Assembly: GCA_035687245.1 (NCBI GenBank) | Contig: DASRYH010000028.1 | Coordinates: forward strand, 119,668 to 183,667 | Length of the DNA: 64,000 nucleotides | Reading direction: 5' to 3' | Origin: DASRYH01 sp035687245 | GTDB taxonomy: Bacteria; Actinomycetota; Coriobacteriia; Anaerosomatales; PHET01 | Part shown: piece after piece, positions 52,868-62,910 of the stretch | Layout: each line of letters opens with the position of its first letter | Position numbering within the stretch: the first letter of the stretch is position 1 | Program-made: the position numbers and the translations under genes | The notes under the pieces: generated by a model | Told to the model about the DNA's origin: nothing | Database searches by the model: none | The model's input: the letters and a program-made list of their open reading frames with translations, nothing else

Positions 52868-53869
52868 CTACTTGGACGGGGTGCCAGTCGCCGTCTTCGA
52901 ACCGGACGTCTTCGACGTGGTCGTTGACGTCTTGAGCTCGTCGAGAACGATCTCGATCTTGGCCTTCTTGCGCAGCTTGTCGATGAACTGCTGGTAGGCA
53001 TCGGCGCGGCGCTGCTGGACGAGGATCTGCTTGATCTGGTCCTTGACCTCTGCGAGCGTCTGCTGCTTGGCCTTGCGCTCATCGGTGACCTTGATGATGT
53101 GCCAGCCGTACGGCGTCTTCACGAGGTCAGACGTCTCGCCGACCTTGAGCTTGTCCAGCGCTGTCTGGAACTCGGTCACGTACGGAGTGCTGGGCCAGCC
53201 CAGGTCGCCGCCCTTAGCTGCGGTCGCGGTGTCGGTCGAGTACTTCTTCGCCTCAACCGAGAACTCCGCACCCTCCTTGAGCTCATTGAGCACCTTCTCG
53301 GCGTTCGTCTTGTCCTCCGGCTTGAAGAGGATGTGCGACGGGCGCTTGGCCGCCTTCTGGTAGAACTGCGCCTTGTTCTTGTCGTAGTACTGCTGGATCT
53401 CGGCCTGCGAGGCCGAGCCCTCGGAAGCAAGCGACTCGATCAGCTTCTGGGTGACCAGCTGGTCCTTCACCTGGACTTTGAGCGTCTCTACGGTGTAGCC
53501 GGCCGACTTCAGGGCCGCCTCGAACTGCTTGGTGTCCGTAAAGCCGGTCTTGAGCTGGTCGACCTGCTTGCTGACGTCCGCGTCGGTGACCTTGATGCCC
53601 TTTTCCTCGGCAGCTTGGGTCACGAGCTTCTGGTTGATCAGGTTGTCGAGCAGACGCTGCTTGAAGTCGAGCAGGCGGCCTTCGCCGTCGGCACCGTCAA
53701 ACATCTGCGGGTACTGCTTCTTGAGCTGATCGACCTGCTTGTTCAGCTCGTCGATCGTGATCTCGTCACCGTTGACGCGAGCGGCCACGTTCTTGTCGGA
53801 ACATCCGACCACCGAGAACGCGAGCACCGCGACAAGGCCGGCGGCGACGAGCATGCGGAAGCGCTTCAT
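52868..53869 (-). CDS. PrsA/SurA-type peptidyl-prolyl isomerase lipoprotein
   Basis: This 333-residue precursor has a lipoprotein signal (AGLVAVLAFSVVGC), a SurA-like N-terminal chaperone domain (VNGDEITIDELNKQVDQLKK) and a parvulin rotamase domain (RPSHILFKPEDKTNAEKVL, GGDLGWPSTPYV, VKTPYGWHIIKV). It helps exported proteins fold, which may matter for the large cytochromes. A Thr/Ser/Lys-rich tail ends it. GGAGG precedes the ATG. Confidence 0.93.
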   Translation of the reverse strand: MKRFRMLVAAGLVAVLAFSVVGCSDKNVAARVNGDEITIDELNKQVDQLKKQYPQMFDGADGEGRLLDFKQRLLDNLINQKLVTQAAEEKGIKVTDADVSKQVDQLKTGFTDTKQFEAALKSAGYTVETLKVQVKDQLVTQKLIESLASEGSASQAEIQQYYDKNKAQFYQKAAKRPSHILFKPEDKTNAEKVLNELKEGAEFSVEAKKYSTDTATAAKGGDLGWPSTPYVTEFQTALDKLKVGETSDLVKTPYGWHIIKVTDERKAKQQTLAEVKDQIKQILVQQRRADAYQQFIDKLRKKAKIEIVLDELKTSTTTSKTSGSKTATGTPSK

Positions 53870-53893
53870 CTACGTGATCCTCCCGAATATGGG

Positions 53894-56800
53894 CTAAGAC
53901 TCTGGTGAGTATATAGCAGAGAGCAGACCGAGTGCTGCCGTCGCCACAGAGTCTCCATACCCAAGCGGCAAAGCCAGTTCCTTCTTGCTTTCCAAGTAGA
54001 TGGTTCCCTGGGCGCCCATTCGGCCCTTCGCCTCGTCGCTCAGGCGCACCGGCGACAGCGTCAAGCGCCTGCGTGACACAGTGATCGTGGTGACTCCCGC
54101 ATCGGCCGCACGCGCTTTGATGCGCGCGATGTCGACGAGGTTGCGGCCAGGCTCGGGGAGCGGGCCGTACTTCTCGAAGAGCTCGCCGGCGACCACTTCG
54201 ACACCCTCGACCGTAGGCGCACCGGCGAGGCGGCGGTAGTAGCGCACGCGCTCGTCGACCTCGGGCAGGTACTCCTCGGGCAGAAACGCCGCGAGCGGCA
54301 GGTCCACGCGAATGTCTGGGAAGGCCACCACTGGTTCACCGCGCGCCTCGGAGACGGCTTCTTGCAGCATCTGCGCGAAGAGGTCGAAGCCGACCGCGCT
54401 GATGTTGCCGGACTGCTCGGCGCCCAGCAGGGAGCCGGCTCCGCGGATCTCGAGATCGCGCATGGCGATCTTGATGCCGCTTCCGAGCTCCTCATGCTCC
54501 TTGATTGCCGTGAGGCGCTCGATGGCCTGCTCTGTGAGCGAGACGCTGCGCGGGAAGAGGAAGTACGCGTAGGCCTTCACGTGGCTGCGGCCCACCCGGC
54601 CCTTGAGCTGGTAGAGCTGTGCGAGGCCGAGACGCTGTGAGTCCTCGATGATGAGCGTGTTGGAGTGCGGGTTGTCGATACCGCTCTCGATGATGGTGGT
54701 CGCCACGAGCACGTCGGCTTCGTTGGCGGCGAAGCGCTCCATGACGGGCTCGAGCTGCTTTTCGCTCATCTGACCGTGCGCGACCACAACGCGCGCCTCG
54801 GGGGCAGCGGTCTTCACGCGCTCAACTGCGTCGTCGATCGTCTTGACGCGGTTGGAGACGTAGTAGACCTGACCACCGCGTGCGAGCTCGCGACGGATCG
54901 CGCCGGAGACAACATCCTCGTCCCACTCGCCCACGTGCACGGTAACGGGGAAGCGGTTGGGCGGCGGGGTGTCGATGACCGACATGTCCCGCACCCCCGA
55001 AAGCGACATCTGCAGTGTGCGTGGGATTGGCGTCGCCGACAGCGTGAGGATGTCGACCTGCTCGCGCAGGTTCTTCAGGTGCTCCTTGTGCTCCACGCCG
55101 AAGCGCTGCTCCTCGTCGATGATCACGAGACCGAGTTCCTTCGGCGTCACGTCACGCGAGAGCAGGCGGTGGGTACCCACAAGCACGCGCACGCTGCCGT
55201 CGGAGAAGCCCTCAAGCGCGGCCTTCTGCTGCGCGTCGCTGCGGAAGCGCGAGAGGACCTCGACACGGATGCCGAAGGGACCGAAGCGCTCGCTGAAGTT
55301 CGTGTAGTGCTGCTGGGCGAGAATCGTGGTGGGGCATAGCACCATGACCTGCGCGCCGTCTTGGGCGGCCTTGAACGCCGCGCGGATCGCGACCTCGGTC
55401 TTGCCATAGCCCACGTCGCCGCAGATGAGACGGTCCATCGGCTTGTCGGACTCCATGTCGGCCTTCACGTCCGCGATGGCGGCGAGCTGGTCGGGCGTCT
55501 CCTCGAACGGGAACATCGCCTCCATCTCGATCTGCCACGGCGTGTCAGCGCCGTACGCGCGACCGGCGACGGTGGCGCGGCGGGCGTAGAGGTCGACCAA
55601 GTCGAAGGCGAGCGCGCGAGCGGCCTTGCGGGCCTTGCCGGTCGCCTTGCTCCAGTCGGCGGTGTTGAGGCGCGTAACCTTGGGCGCCGAGCCCTCCGGG
55701 CCGACGTACTTGGTGATGCGGTCGATCTGCTCCATCGGTACGAAGAGGCGATCGCCCTTGGCGTACTCGAGAAGCAGGTAGTCGCGCTCGGCGCCCAGAA
55801 CCTCTTGGCGCACGACGTCTTTGAACAGCGCGATACCGTGCGTCGCGTGGACGACGTAGTCGCCCGGCGCGAACGAGAAGGTAATGCGCGTGGGGTCGAT
55901 CTCGCGACGGCGCCGACGCTGCGCCGAACGCGGGTAGACGTCGTCGACCGAGACGACCGCTACACGCGCGTCGGGGATGACGAAGCCTGCCGGGATGTCG
56001 ACATCGGAGAGCAGGATGCTGTGCGCAGCGACGCGCGGCACCCCGCCATCGGCGTCAGCGACGTCTTCGGCGCCGTGGTCGCGCGCCTCGGAGATCGTCA
56101 CGCCGGCCTCGGCGAGCGTGTCGCCGATGCGGCGGCGGGTGCGGCGGTCGGGCACGGCGATGACGACGGTGTTGCCCGCGTGCTCGAGGGTACGTACTCC
56201 GCCGACGAACTTCTCCTCGCCACCGGCGAGTTCGGGACGCCGTGCCGCGAGTTCGGCGTCAACGGCACCGCCAGCACGCAGCATCGAGAGCAGCGTCAGG
56301 CGCTGGCGCTCGCCGAACTCGATCTGGGCCGGCGAGAGGTAGAGCCCCTCGAGCGGGTTGGTGACGCCCTTGAGCACCGAGCGGTAGTGGCGCGCCTTGG
56401 CAGATGTCTGCAGCTCTTCGGCACGCCTTACGGTGTCGTCGAAGAGCGAGCGCGGCTCGGCGACCACCACGAGCGCGTCGGGACCAAGGTACTCGGTCAC
56501 CGACCCGGGGCGCTTGTAGAGAAGCGGCTGGTACTGCTCGACGCCGGTGAAGAGCACGCCTTGCTTGAGCATCTCAAGGTGCATCGCCTCGACCGATTCG
56601 CGCTGCACCTCGCCCATCGCGCGCTCGATGTTCTCGATGCCCCGAACGGAGAGCGTCAGCTCGCGGACCGGGAAGATCTCGACCGGATCGCTATCGCCGA
56701 TCGACTGGCCGGTGCCGGGGACGTAGCGCTTGAGCGAGTCGATCTCGTCGCCGAAGAAGTCGGCCCGCACCGGGTGCGTGGCGCCCGCGCCGAAGACGTC

Positions 56801-57343
56801 GAGCGTACCGCCGCGCACCGCGAAGGTGCCCGGGGTATCGGCGTCCTCTACGCGTTCGTAGCCCATCGCCGAAAGCCTCGCGACCGCACCTTCGAAGTCG
56901 ACCTCAGAGCCTTCGGTAAGCACGACCGGATCGAAGACGTGGCTGCCGTGCGGCGGAACGACGCGCATGACCGAGCGCGCCGAAGCGACCACGACAACCG
57001 GCCGGTTCCTCGCCAGTGAGTAGAGCGCGTGCGCGCGTGCACCGACCTGCTCGAGGTCGGGTGCGGTGTCGCCCCATGGCAGGTCGCTGCGGTCCGGCAG
57101 GTGCAACACAGAGTCGCGGCCCAGAAACGCCGCGGTCTGGCGCCAGAAGCGCTCGGCGTTCTCTTCGCCCGCGACCACGACGAGCATGGGGCGCGGGAGC
57201 GTGCGGTAGAGCGCAGCCACGAGCGCCGGCCGGATGAGGCCCGGTGTGGCGAGAGCCGCGTCCTTGCCGGCGTCGAGGATCGACGCGATCGCCTGGTACG
57301 GCTTTGCGAGGCGCAACTGCGATGCAATGCGGTCTATAAGCAT
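53894..57343 (-). CDS. mfd: Transcription-repair coupling factor Mfd
   Basis: Mfd (1149 residues) removes stalled RNA polymerase from DNA lesions and recruits UvrA. It has the UvrB-like N-terminus, the RNA-polymerase-interaction region (PGDYVVHATHGIALFKDVV), a RecG-like helicase core with GDVGYGKTEVAIRAAF and DEEQRFGV, and the C-terminal TRCF domain. The length is normal. GGAG lies 11 bases before the ATG. First gene of the housekeeping run. Confidence 0.97.
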   Translation of the reverse strand: MLIDRIASQLRLAKPYQAIASILDAGKDAALATPGLIRPALVAALYRTLPRPMLVVVAGEENAERFWRQTAAFLGRDSVLHLPDRSDLPWGDTAPDLEQVGARAHALYSLARNRPVVVVASARSVMRVVPPHGSHVFDPVVLTEGSEVDFEGAVARLSAMGYERVEDADTPGTFAVRGGTLDVFGAGATHPVRADFFGDEIDSLKRYVPGTGQSIGDSDPVEIFPVRELTLSVRGIENIERAMGEVQRESVEAMHLEMLKQGVLFTGVEQYQPLLYKRPGSVTEYLGPDALVVVAEPRSLFDDTVRRAEELQTSAKARHYRSVLKGVTNPLEGLYLSPAQIEFGERQRLTLLSMLRAGGAVDAELAARRPELAGGEEKFVGGVRTLEHAGNTVVIAVPDRRTRRRIGDTLAEAGVTISEARDHGAEDVADADGGVPRVAAHSILLSDVDIPAGFVIPDARVAVVSVDDVYPRSAQRRRRREIDPTRITFSFAPGDYVVHATHGIALFKDVVRQEVLGAERDYLLLEYAKGDRLFVPMEQIDRITKYVGPEGSAPKVTRLNTADWSKATGKARKAARALAFDLVDLYARRATVAGRAYGADTPWQIEMEAMFPFEETPDQLAAIADVKADMESDKPMDRLICGDVGYGKTEVAIRAAFKAAQDGAQVMVLCPTTILAQQHYTNFSERFGPFGIRVEVLSRFRSDAQQKAALEGFSDGSVRVLVGTHRLLSRDVTPKELGLVIIDEEQRFGVEHKEHLKNLREQVDILTLSATPIPRTLQMSLSGVRDMSVIDTPPPNRFPVTVHVGEWDEDVVSGAIRRELARGGQVYYVSNRVKTIDDAVERVKTAAPEARVVVAHGQMSEKQLEPVMERFAANEADVLVATTIIESGIDNPHSNTLIIEDSQRLGLAQLYQLKGRVGRSHVKAYAYFLFPRSVSLTEQAIERLTAIKEHEELGSGIKIAMRDLEIRGAGSLLGAEQSGNISAVGFDLFAQMLQEAVSEARGEPVVAFPDIRVDLPLAAFLPEEYLPEVDERVRYYRRLAGAPTVEGVEVVAGELFEKYGPLPEPGRNLVDIARIKARAADAGVTTITVSRRRLTLSPVRLSDEAKGRMGAQGTIYLESKKELALPLGYGDSVATAALGLLSAIYSPES

Positions 57344-57497
57344 GAGCGAGCGAGCTCCTTGTGCTAAACGGTAAACGCGACTAACCCGCCTCGGCTAACT
57401 GCCGGGCGGGGCTTTGCGAGGGTAGCCCCGTCCCCACCATAGGTCAACTCGCGCCCGTCCCCGTCGCTGACCGTCGCGCTTGGGGTATCCTCCGCGC

Positions 57498-58907
57498 ATG
57501 GAAAAAGAGGAGATGCCAGGCGCTCGCGTGCCCGAAGAGACAGCACCGCAAGACGCCCCGGCCGAACCTAACGGGTCCCTTTCAGCGTTCACTGAGGAAG
57601 CCGACGCCGCCGCTCCCCCGCCCGATGTCTCACGACGCGGAGGAACGTTCGAGTCGTTCAAGTACCGGGACTTCACGTGGTTCTGGTCGGGCGCGCTCGT
57701 CTCCAACGTGGGCACGTGGATGCAGACCTACGCGCTGTCGATCGTCGTGGCCGCCATTCACGCCGATCCGCGCCAGTCCTCGTTTGACCTTGGCTTCGTG
57801 AACTTCCTCGCGGGTATCCCCGTACTCTTTCTTGCGCTACCCGCCGGAGTGCTCGCCGACCGCATGGATCGCCGAAAGGTCCTGATCTGGATCCAAGTCG
57901 TGCTCCTCGCGCAGGCTGCGGCGCTGGGCTGGCTCTACAACGCGGGCTACCTGGGCGCGTCTAACGCGACCCGCACTCTCGGGATCGTCTCCGCGCTTGG
58001 CCTGTTGGGCGGCGTGATGTCGGCGTTCATGGCGCCGGCGTTCCAGTCGATGCTGCCCGATCTGGTCCCACGCCCGCTGATGATGAACGGCATCGCCTTG
58101 AACGCCGCCCAGTTCCAGAGCTCGCGTCTGCTCGGCCCTCTGGTGGCCGCAGCCTTCGTGCTCGCCGGCGCGGGAATGGGCGAGATCTTCTATGTGAACG
58201 CGGCGAGCTTCCTGTTCGTCATCGCGGCGCTAGCGGCCGTGCGTGCTCGACCAGGCGTCGCCGATACCCACAAGCAGAAGACCACCGCGTGGGAGTCGCT
58301 CACCGCAGGCCTCAAGTACGCGCGCGAGAACCGTGTCGTGGGGATGCTCATTATCAGTACCGCGATCATGACGATCTGCGGCTTCCCCTATATGACATTG
58401 CTACCCGCGATCGTGAAGGCCGCTCTCGGCGCCACCGTGAAGGCGACGCTCAACCGCGATGTCGCGTTCGTGATGGCGGCCAATGGCGCAGGCGCGCTCA
58501 TCGGAGCGCTGGGAGTCGCCAGCCTGCCGGCCAGCTTCCATAAGGAGCGCGTGATCCCCGTGACGCTGCTGTCTTTCGGCGTCTTCCTCGTTGGCTTCTC
58601 GTTTGCGCGTTCGCTGCCCGTGATGATGGGCCTCTCGCTGCTCGCCGGCATCTCGCTCATGTCGACGAACTCGCTTGCCAACACCTCGATCCAGAGTGCT
58701 GCGCCGGGCCCGTTGCGCGGCCGCGTCATGTCGCTGTTCGTGATGGCCTTCATCGGCATCATGCCGATTTCCGGCCTCGTCTTCGGCCTGCTGGGCGAGC
58801 GCATCGGCCCCACGTGGGCTGTGTTCGCCGGAGCGATACCGCTGATCGGCTGGGCGGCCTACTTGATGGTGCGCCGCGATCTGCTGACACCCGCCCGCGC
58901 GTCTTAG
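57498..58907 (+). CDS. Major facilitator superfamily transporter
   Basis: This 469-residue protein has a hydrophilic N-terminus of about 55 residues and 12 membrane segments. GVLADRMDRRKVLIWIQVVL is the MFS loop 2-3 motif, and FWSGALVSNVGTWMQTYAL is typical of the MFS_3/EntS-like exporter branch. The substrate is unknown. It diverges from mfd; the 154-base gap has GC-rich dyads but no clear promoter. Confidence 0.88.
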   Translation: MEKEEMPGARVPEETAPQDAPAEPNGSLSAFTEEADAAAPPPDVSRRGGTFESFKYRDFTWFWSGALVSNVGTWMQTYALSIVVAAIHADPRQSSFDLGFVNFLAGIPVLFLALPAGVLADRMDRRKVLIWIQVVLLAQAAALGWLYNAGYLGASNATRTLGIVSALGLLGGVMSAFMAPAFQSMLPDLVPRPLMMNGIALNAAQFQSSRLLGPLVAAAFVLAGAGMGEIFYVNAASFLFVIAALAAVRARPGVADTHKQKTTAWESLTAGLKYARENRVVGMLIISTAIMTICGFPYMTLLPAIVKAALGATVKATLNRDVAFVMAANGAGALIGALGVASLPASFHKERVIPVTLLSFGVFLVGFSFARSLPVMMGLSLLAGISLMSTNSLANTSIQSAAPGPLRGRVMSLFVMAFIGIMPISGLVFGLLGERIGPTWAVFAGAIPLIGWAAYLMVRRDLLTPARAS

Positions 58908-58952
58908 CGTTACCATTCGGTGAAGAGCCGAACGGTCAAGGGGTGAGTTCGC

Positions 58953-59471
58953 GTGCGTGCTCTGCGTGTGCTTCTCATATGCGTGCTCGCGCTGTCGGTG
59001 ACGGCATGCATCTACGTGCAGCCGCGTACGAGCGGACTCGGCGGCAAGGTCTACTACGAGCCCTCTCAGAGCACCGACACCTCAATCGGTTCTCAGATGC
59101 CGAAGAGTCGCGTTGGCATCGGCCGCAAGGGCAAGGACGGGCGAACTCCTGCCGACATCACCAAGGGGCTGGTGGAGGCAAGAAACGCTCACGCTTGGCG
59201 CGATGCGTACGCGCTCTACTACAAGCCTGAGCTGAGCTTGGGCGAGTTCGTGCGCGAGGCCGATCTGGCGAGCGAACACTACGCGTACTTCGAGGTGCTC
59301 GAGACCCGCATGACTAGCAAGACGACTGCAATCTGCCGTGTCGTCTACAACCTCGCGATCACGCCTCCACAGGGAGCGCGCTACGAAGTGCGCGTGGGAG
59401 AACCGGGCGAGTGGTGGAGCCTCACCAAGTCCAAAGGCGTGTGGCGGATCAACTGGTTGCCGAGGCAGTAG
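58953..59471 (+). CDS. Small lipoprotein, function unknown
   Basis: The 172-residue precursor has a lipobox (LSVTAC at residues 14-19) and a C-terminal alpha/beta domain with an NTF2-like flavour (AWRDAYALYYKPELSLGEFV, WSLTKSKGVWRINWLP). GTG start after AAGGGGTGAG. It lies 45 bases after the transporter gene on the same strand. No family name can be given. Confidence 0.78.
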   Translation: MRALRVLLICVLALSVTACIYVQPRTSGLGGKVYYEPSQSTDTSIGSQMPKSRVGIGRKGKDGRTPADITKGLVEARNAHAWRDAYALYYKPELSLGEFVREADLASEHYAYFEVLETRMTSKTTAICRVVYNLAITPPQGARYEVRVGEPGEWWSLTKSKGVWRINWLPRQ

Positions 59472-59561
59472 GCCGCGTCCTGAGCGGGCGCCGGATGACC
59501 TTCAGCGCCGGTGTTGGCTATCATCGGGCACAGCCTTCCGACTCCCAGAGAGGTTCGCGCC

Positions 59562-60260
59562 GTGGCCAAGAACCCGAACGAGCCCATTGTGCACTTGAGC
59601 GACTCCGAGCGCGCCGAGCGCGTGCCCGTCTACATGGCACGTCTCGAGGAGCGCTACGGTGACCCACACGCGGCGCTCGACTTCGGCACGCCCTACCAGC
59701 TGCTGATCGCGGTGATCCTGTCGGCGCAGACCACCGACGCCAACGTGAACAAGGCGACTCCAGCGCTGTTCGAGCGCTTCCCCACCCCGGCTGACCTTGC
59801 CGAAGGCACGCAAGAAGAGGTCGAGGGCTACGTGCATACGCTCGGTTTCTTCCACCAGAAGGCGAAGAACATCATCCGCACCTGCCAGCTCATTGTGAGC
59901 GAGTTCGGCGGCGAGGTTCCGCGCACGATGGAGGACCTCACCTCACTGCCGGGCGTGGCGCGCAAGACCGCCAACATCGTGCTGGGGGAGGCCTTCGGCA
60001 TCGTGGAGGGCATCGCGGTGGACACGCACGTCTTCAGGCTCGCCCACCGCTTGGGCCTGTCCGAGCAGATGGACCAGGACAAGGTCGAGCGCGACCTGAT
60101 GGCGGCGTTTCCGCCGGAGCACTGGCACCGGGTGAACTACGACCTCATCAACCACGGGCGGGCGATCTGCACGGCGAAGCGGCCCGCGTGCGGGGCGTGC
60201 TTCCTAAACGACATCTGCCCGACTGCGTTCGTACCGGCCGGCTGGCGCGAGGAGCTGTAA
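59562..60260 (+). CDS. nth: Endonuclease III
   Basis: This 232-residue DNA glycosylase/AP lyase removes oxidised pyrimidines. The helix-hairpin-helix LPGVARKTANIV carries the catalytic Lys, VDTHVFRLAHRLG the catalytic Asp, and CTAKRPACGACFLNDIC the [4Fe-4S] cluster ligands (C-x6-C-x2-C-x5-C). GTG at 59562 has AGAGAGG upstream; the first 17 residues of the longer frame are not conserved. Confidence 0.95.
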   Translation: MAKNPNEPIVHLSDSERAERVPVYMARLEERYGDPHAALDFGTPYQLLIAVILSAQTTDANVNKATPALFERFPTPADLAEGTQEEVEGYVHTLGFFHQKAKNIIRTCQLIVSEFGGEVPRTMEDLTSLPGVARKTANIVLGEAFGIVEGIAVDTHVFRLAHRLGLSEQMDQDKVERDLMAAFPPEHWHRVNYDLINHGRAICTAKRPACGACFLNDICPTAFVPAGWREEL

Positions 60261-60279
60261 GCGCCGGTGCGCAGCTCGG

Positions 60280-60990
60280 CTAGACCTTGCGCGCCTCGGT
60301 GACGATGCCATTGTCGACGAGCGCGTAGTTGCCGGTGTACTGCACGAGCCCGATGCGCGACTCGCGTCCGATAGTGGCGTTGCCCGCGCTGACCACGTTG
60401 GCGGTCGTGTGCTCGGCCCAGACCTCCGTGCCGCGAATCGATTCGGCGGTGAAGCGCTTCTCTGTGAAGAACATCATGGCGCCGAAGGAGCCGGGCGCAC
60501 GCAGCACGACACGGGCGGCGTCGAGCGACTTCACCTTGGATGCGCCATAGACGCTCATGTCGAAGCCGCCGGTGATCTTCACGTCGCGGGCCTCCAGAGC
60601 GCCTTCGCCGCGAAACTCGTCGGCGGTGAGATCGCCAGCGATGCGGGCAAAGCCCTTCACCTCGACCGAGCGCGCTGCAACACCGGCGTCGACCGTGAGG
60701 TTGCCCTTGACCACCAGGTTGTTCACGCCAAGCCCGGCACGCACGCTCGCGTCGCCGTTGACGTTGAGGTCGCCGGCCTGCACCGCGCCCTCGAAGGTAC
60801 CGGTCCCGTTCACAGAGATAACCGCGGCCTTGACCGAGCCCTTGCAGGTGCCCATGCCGTTGACCTTGAGGGTGGTGCAGACAAGATCGCCTGTGACAGT
60901 CCCGCCACCGTTGATCGTGACCACTTCATAGGTTCCGGCAGCGATCGTTCCGCCACCGTTGACGGTGATGTCATTGCGCGTCTCAGTCAC
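60280..60990 (-). CDS. Polymer-forming cytoskeletal-like (bactofilin-type) protein
   Basis: The 236-residue protein starts VTETRNDITVNGGGTIAAG and consists of short regular beta repeats of about 17-20 residues with Gly and Val in phase (VNGGGTI, INGGGTVTGD, VNGMGTCKGS, VNGTGTFEGA). This is the right-handed beta-helix pattern of bactofilins and DUF342-like polymer-forming proteins. It has no membrane segment. GGGAGG precedes the GTG, 13 bases after the membrane-protein gene. Confidence 0.82.
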   Translation of the reverse strand: MTETRNDITVNGGGTIAAGTYEVVTINGGGTVTGDLVCTTLKVNGMGTCKGSVKAAVISVNGTGTFEGAVQAGDLNVNGDASVRAGLGVNNLVVKGNLTVDAGVAARSVEVKGFARIAGDLTADEFRGEGALEARDVKITGGFDMSVYGASKVKSLDAARVVLRAPGSFGAMMFFTEKRFTAESIRGTEVWAEHTTANVVSAGNATIGRESRIGLVQYTGNYALVDNGIVTEARKV

Positions 60991-61003
60991 TGGTGATGCC
61001 TCC

Positions 61004-61597
61004 CTATGCCATGAAGAAGCGGTAGTACAGCGCCCACGCGAGCAAGGCCATGCCGGCGGGTACACAGGCGAGTGCCCAGATCCGCTCCATGCGCACGAAG
61101 TCTTGCACGCTTACCCTATCTGCTACCCGGCGCCAGGCCAGTCCACTCGCCCGTTTGGCGAAGAATGCCTGAAACGCAAGGGTCAGAACCATCACGACGA
61201 CCGCGCCCGCGCGGGCAGCCGGTCCCAGCGAGGCCGTGGACAGCACGCTGTCGGCGAACAGCCATATTGGCAGGAAGAGCACTCCCACCCACAGGCCGTG
61301 CGCCGGGCCCCACACCGGCGGGAGCGCGAACGCCGCAAGGCTGAAGCGCGGAAGCGCAGGTGCCTGCTCTCCTTCGGCAAGCTCGATGCAGCCGGTGACG
61401 AACTCCTCGGGGTGCCCGTTCTCGCACTTACCGGCCTTGTCGCGCTCGACGATGCGGTCGCACGCGACACAGTAGCCGGCGCTTCGGCTGTGAAGGCGCA
61501 GAGCCTCGCGGCCAGCGGGCGCGGAGGGGACTGCCCCGTGCGCCGCCTCAGATGCAGCCGGAGTCGCGGAATCCATCGCTTCGGGCGAATCAGCCAA
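61004..61597 (-). CDS. Membrane protein with N-terminal cysteine-rich ribbon, function unknown
   Basis: This 197-residue protein has a zinc-ribbon-like N-terminal part (YCVACDRIVERDKAGKCENG) and about three membrane segments from residue 95. TTG at 61597 was chosen because GGGAGG lies five bases before it and it overlaps the DUF554 stop; ATG at 61576 is an alternative. Same strand as the polymer-forming protein, so the two may act together at the membrane. Confidence 0.7.
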   Translation of the reverse strand: MADSPEAMDSATPAASEAAHGAVPSAPAGREALRLHSRSAGYCVACDRIVERDKAGKCENGHPEEFVTGCIELAEGEQAPALPRFSLAAFALPPVWGPAHGLWVGVLFLPIWLFADSVLSTASLGPAARAGAVVVMVLTLAFQAFFAKRASGLAWRRVADRVSVQDFVRMERIWALACVPAGMALLAWALYYRFFMA

Positions 61598-62348
61598 GGA
61601 GGCCTCCCAGAATCGCCGCAAAGACGATGGATGGCAGCATGTTGCCCACCGGCAGGCGCTTGAGCCCCAGCAGGTCGGCACCGATCGCGAGGATCAGCGC
61701 GCCGCCCACTGCGCTCATGGAGCTGATGACGGCCGGCGTCATGAAGGGCTGTAGCGTGCTTGCGCCCAGCGCGAGCCCGCCTTGTATCAGCAGCACCGGA
61801 ATGACGGAGAGACCGACACCCACGCCCAGCGTGCTCGCCAAGAACAGCGAGGCGATGCCGTCGAGCAGCGACTTGATGTAGAGGAGCTGGTGGTCGCCCA
61901 TGCCATCTTGGATCGAGCCCAGAAAGGTCATCGCGCCCACACAGAAGAGCAGCGAAGCGGTGACGAAGCCTTCAACCAGCGTGTGGCCCTTTTCGCCCGG
62001 CTCGTCGGAGGCCGACCTCGGAGCGGTCGAGAAGAACGGGATCTTGTAGGACACCTCTTGGAGCCACTTGCCGAAGCGCTCGAGCCAGAACTCGATGCGC
62101 AGCGCTTCGCCGGTGAGCGAGCCCAAGATGAGCGAACCTATGAAGACGAGCACGGAGTAGTCGGCCATGCCGGTCTTGCCCATCGCCGAAAGCCCGCCGA
62201 TCGACATCGATGCACCGATGATGAAGGTGGCCAGTCCGATAGCGGCGAACGCGATGGTACGGAAGCGGTCGGATATCAGCTTGCCGAAGCCGAGCCCCAC
62301 AGCGGTGCCGACCAGGACCGCGATGACATTGACGATGACTCCACTCAC
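61590..62348 (-). CDS. DUF554 membrane protein
   Basis: The 252-residue protein has six to seven membrane segments and matches DUF554/YdfK: NVIAVLVGTAVGLGFGKLI near the start, VFIGSLILGSLTGE and SIQDGMGDHQLLYIKSLLDG in the middle. It may be a transporter, but no substrate is known. Precedes two genes on the same strand with short overlaps. Confidence 0.9.
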   Translation of the reverse strand: MSGVIVNVIAVLVGTAVGLGFGKLISDRFRTIAFAAIGLATFIIGASMSIGGLSAMGKTGMADYSVLVFIGSLILGSLTGEALRIEFWLERFGKWLQEVSYKIPFFSTAPRSASDEPGEKGHTLVEGFVTASLLFCVGAMTFLGSIQDGMGDHQLLYIKSLLDGIASLFLASTLGVGVGLSVIPVLLIQGGLALGASTLQPFMTPAVISSMSAVGGALILAIGADLLGLKRLPVGNMLPSIVFAAILGGLLG

Positions 62349-62381
62349 GCGTGCGCTCTCCCTTGCGTCGAATCTCCTTGG

Positions 62382-62864
62382 CTAGCCGTCCTCGTCGAGC
62401 CAGAGCTTCTTGAGCTCCTCTGTGATCTCGTTCGCGCCTTTCGGCAGCCCGGTCTCGCGGGCGATACCCCCTCGCGCCTTCGGCCTTGCCGAAGGGGCTG
62501 CGGCTGCGAAACACGCGGATGAGTCACGATACTCCACCCGCCGCGCCACGTCCTGACTCACGCGTGCGCGCAGTCTCATGTCGTTGGTGACCACAACGAC
62601 CTGCTCGTTTGCCGCGGCTGCCCTGCGAACGATCTCGGAGTCGGCGTCGCGCGCGTAGACCACGCTCACCCCGGCGATCGTCTCCGTGGACAGCCCGTAC
62701 TGCTCGCGCGCGTCGAAGACGACGATGATGCGTCCGGTGCCCAGCAGCCCACCGCCGCGAACCCCGAGGCGCGCCACAAGCTCCGACCTCATCCGCTCCT
62801 TGTCGAGCTCGCGGGTGTCGGGGTCGGCCATGGTTACGTTGTATCCATCCACCAGAAACAGCAT
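62382..62864 (-). CDS. NYN-domain (YacP/Rae1-like) RNase
   Basis: This 160-residue PIN/NYN protein starts MLFLVDGYNVTMADP, with the catalytic Asp in DGYN. It has IIVVFDAREQYG and VVVTNDMRLRARV with further acidic residues. YacP/Rae1 proteins are ribosome-associated RNases that cut mRNA. The first 13 residues of a longer frame to 62903 are not conserved, so ATG at 62864 is used. Confidence 0.88.
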   Translation of the reverse strand: MLFLVDGYNVTMADPDTRELDKERMRSELVARLGVRGGGLLGTGRIIVVFDAREQYGLSTETIAGVSVVYARDADSEIVRRAAAANEQVVVVTNDMRLRARVSQDVARRVEYRDSSACFAAAAPSARPKARGGIARETGLPKGANEITEELKKLWLDEDG

Positions 62865-62910
62865 GTCCCCATGGTAGTGCAGGCGCTCAACACCAACGCG
62901 CACACCGGAC

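Noticed and set aside
57344..57497. GC-rich dyads between mfd and the MFS gene as a terminator or riboswitch
   Set aside because: They lie between divergent starts, have no T-tract and could arise from base composition.
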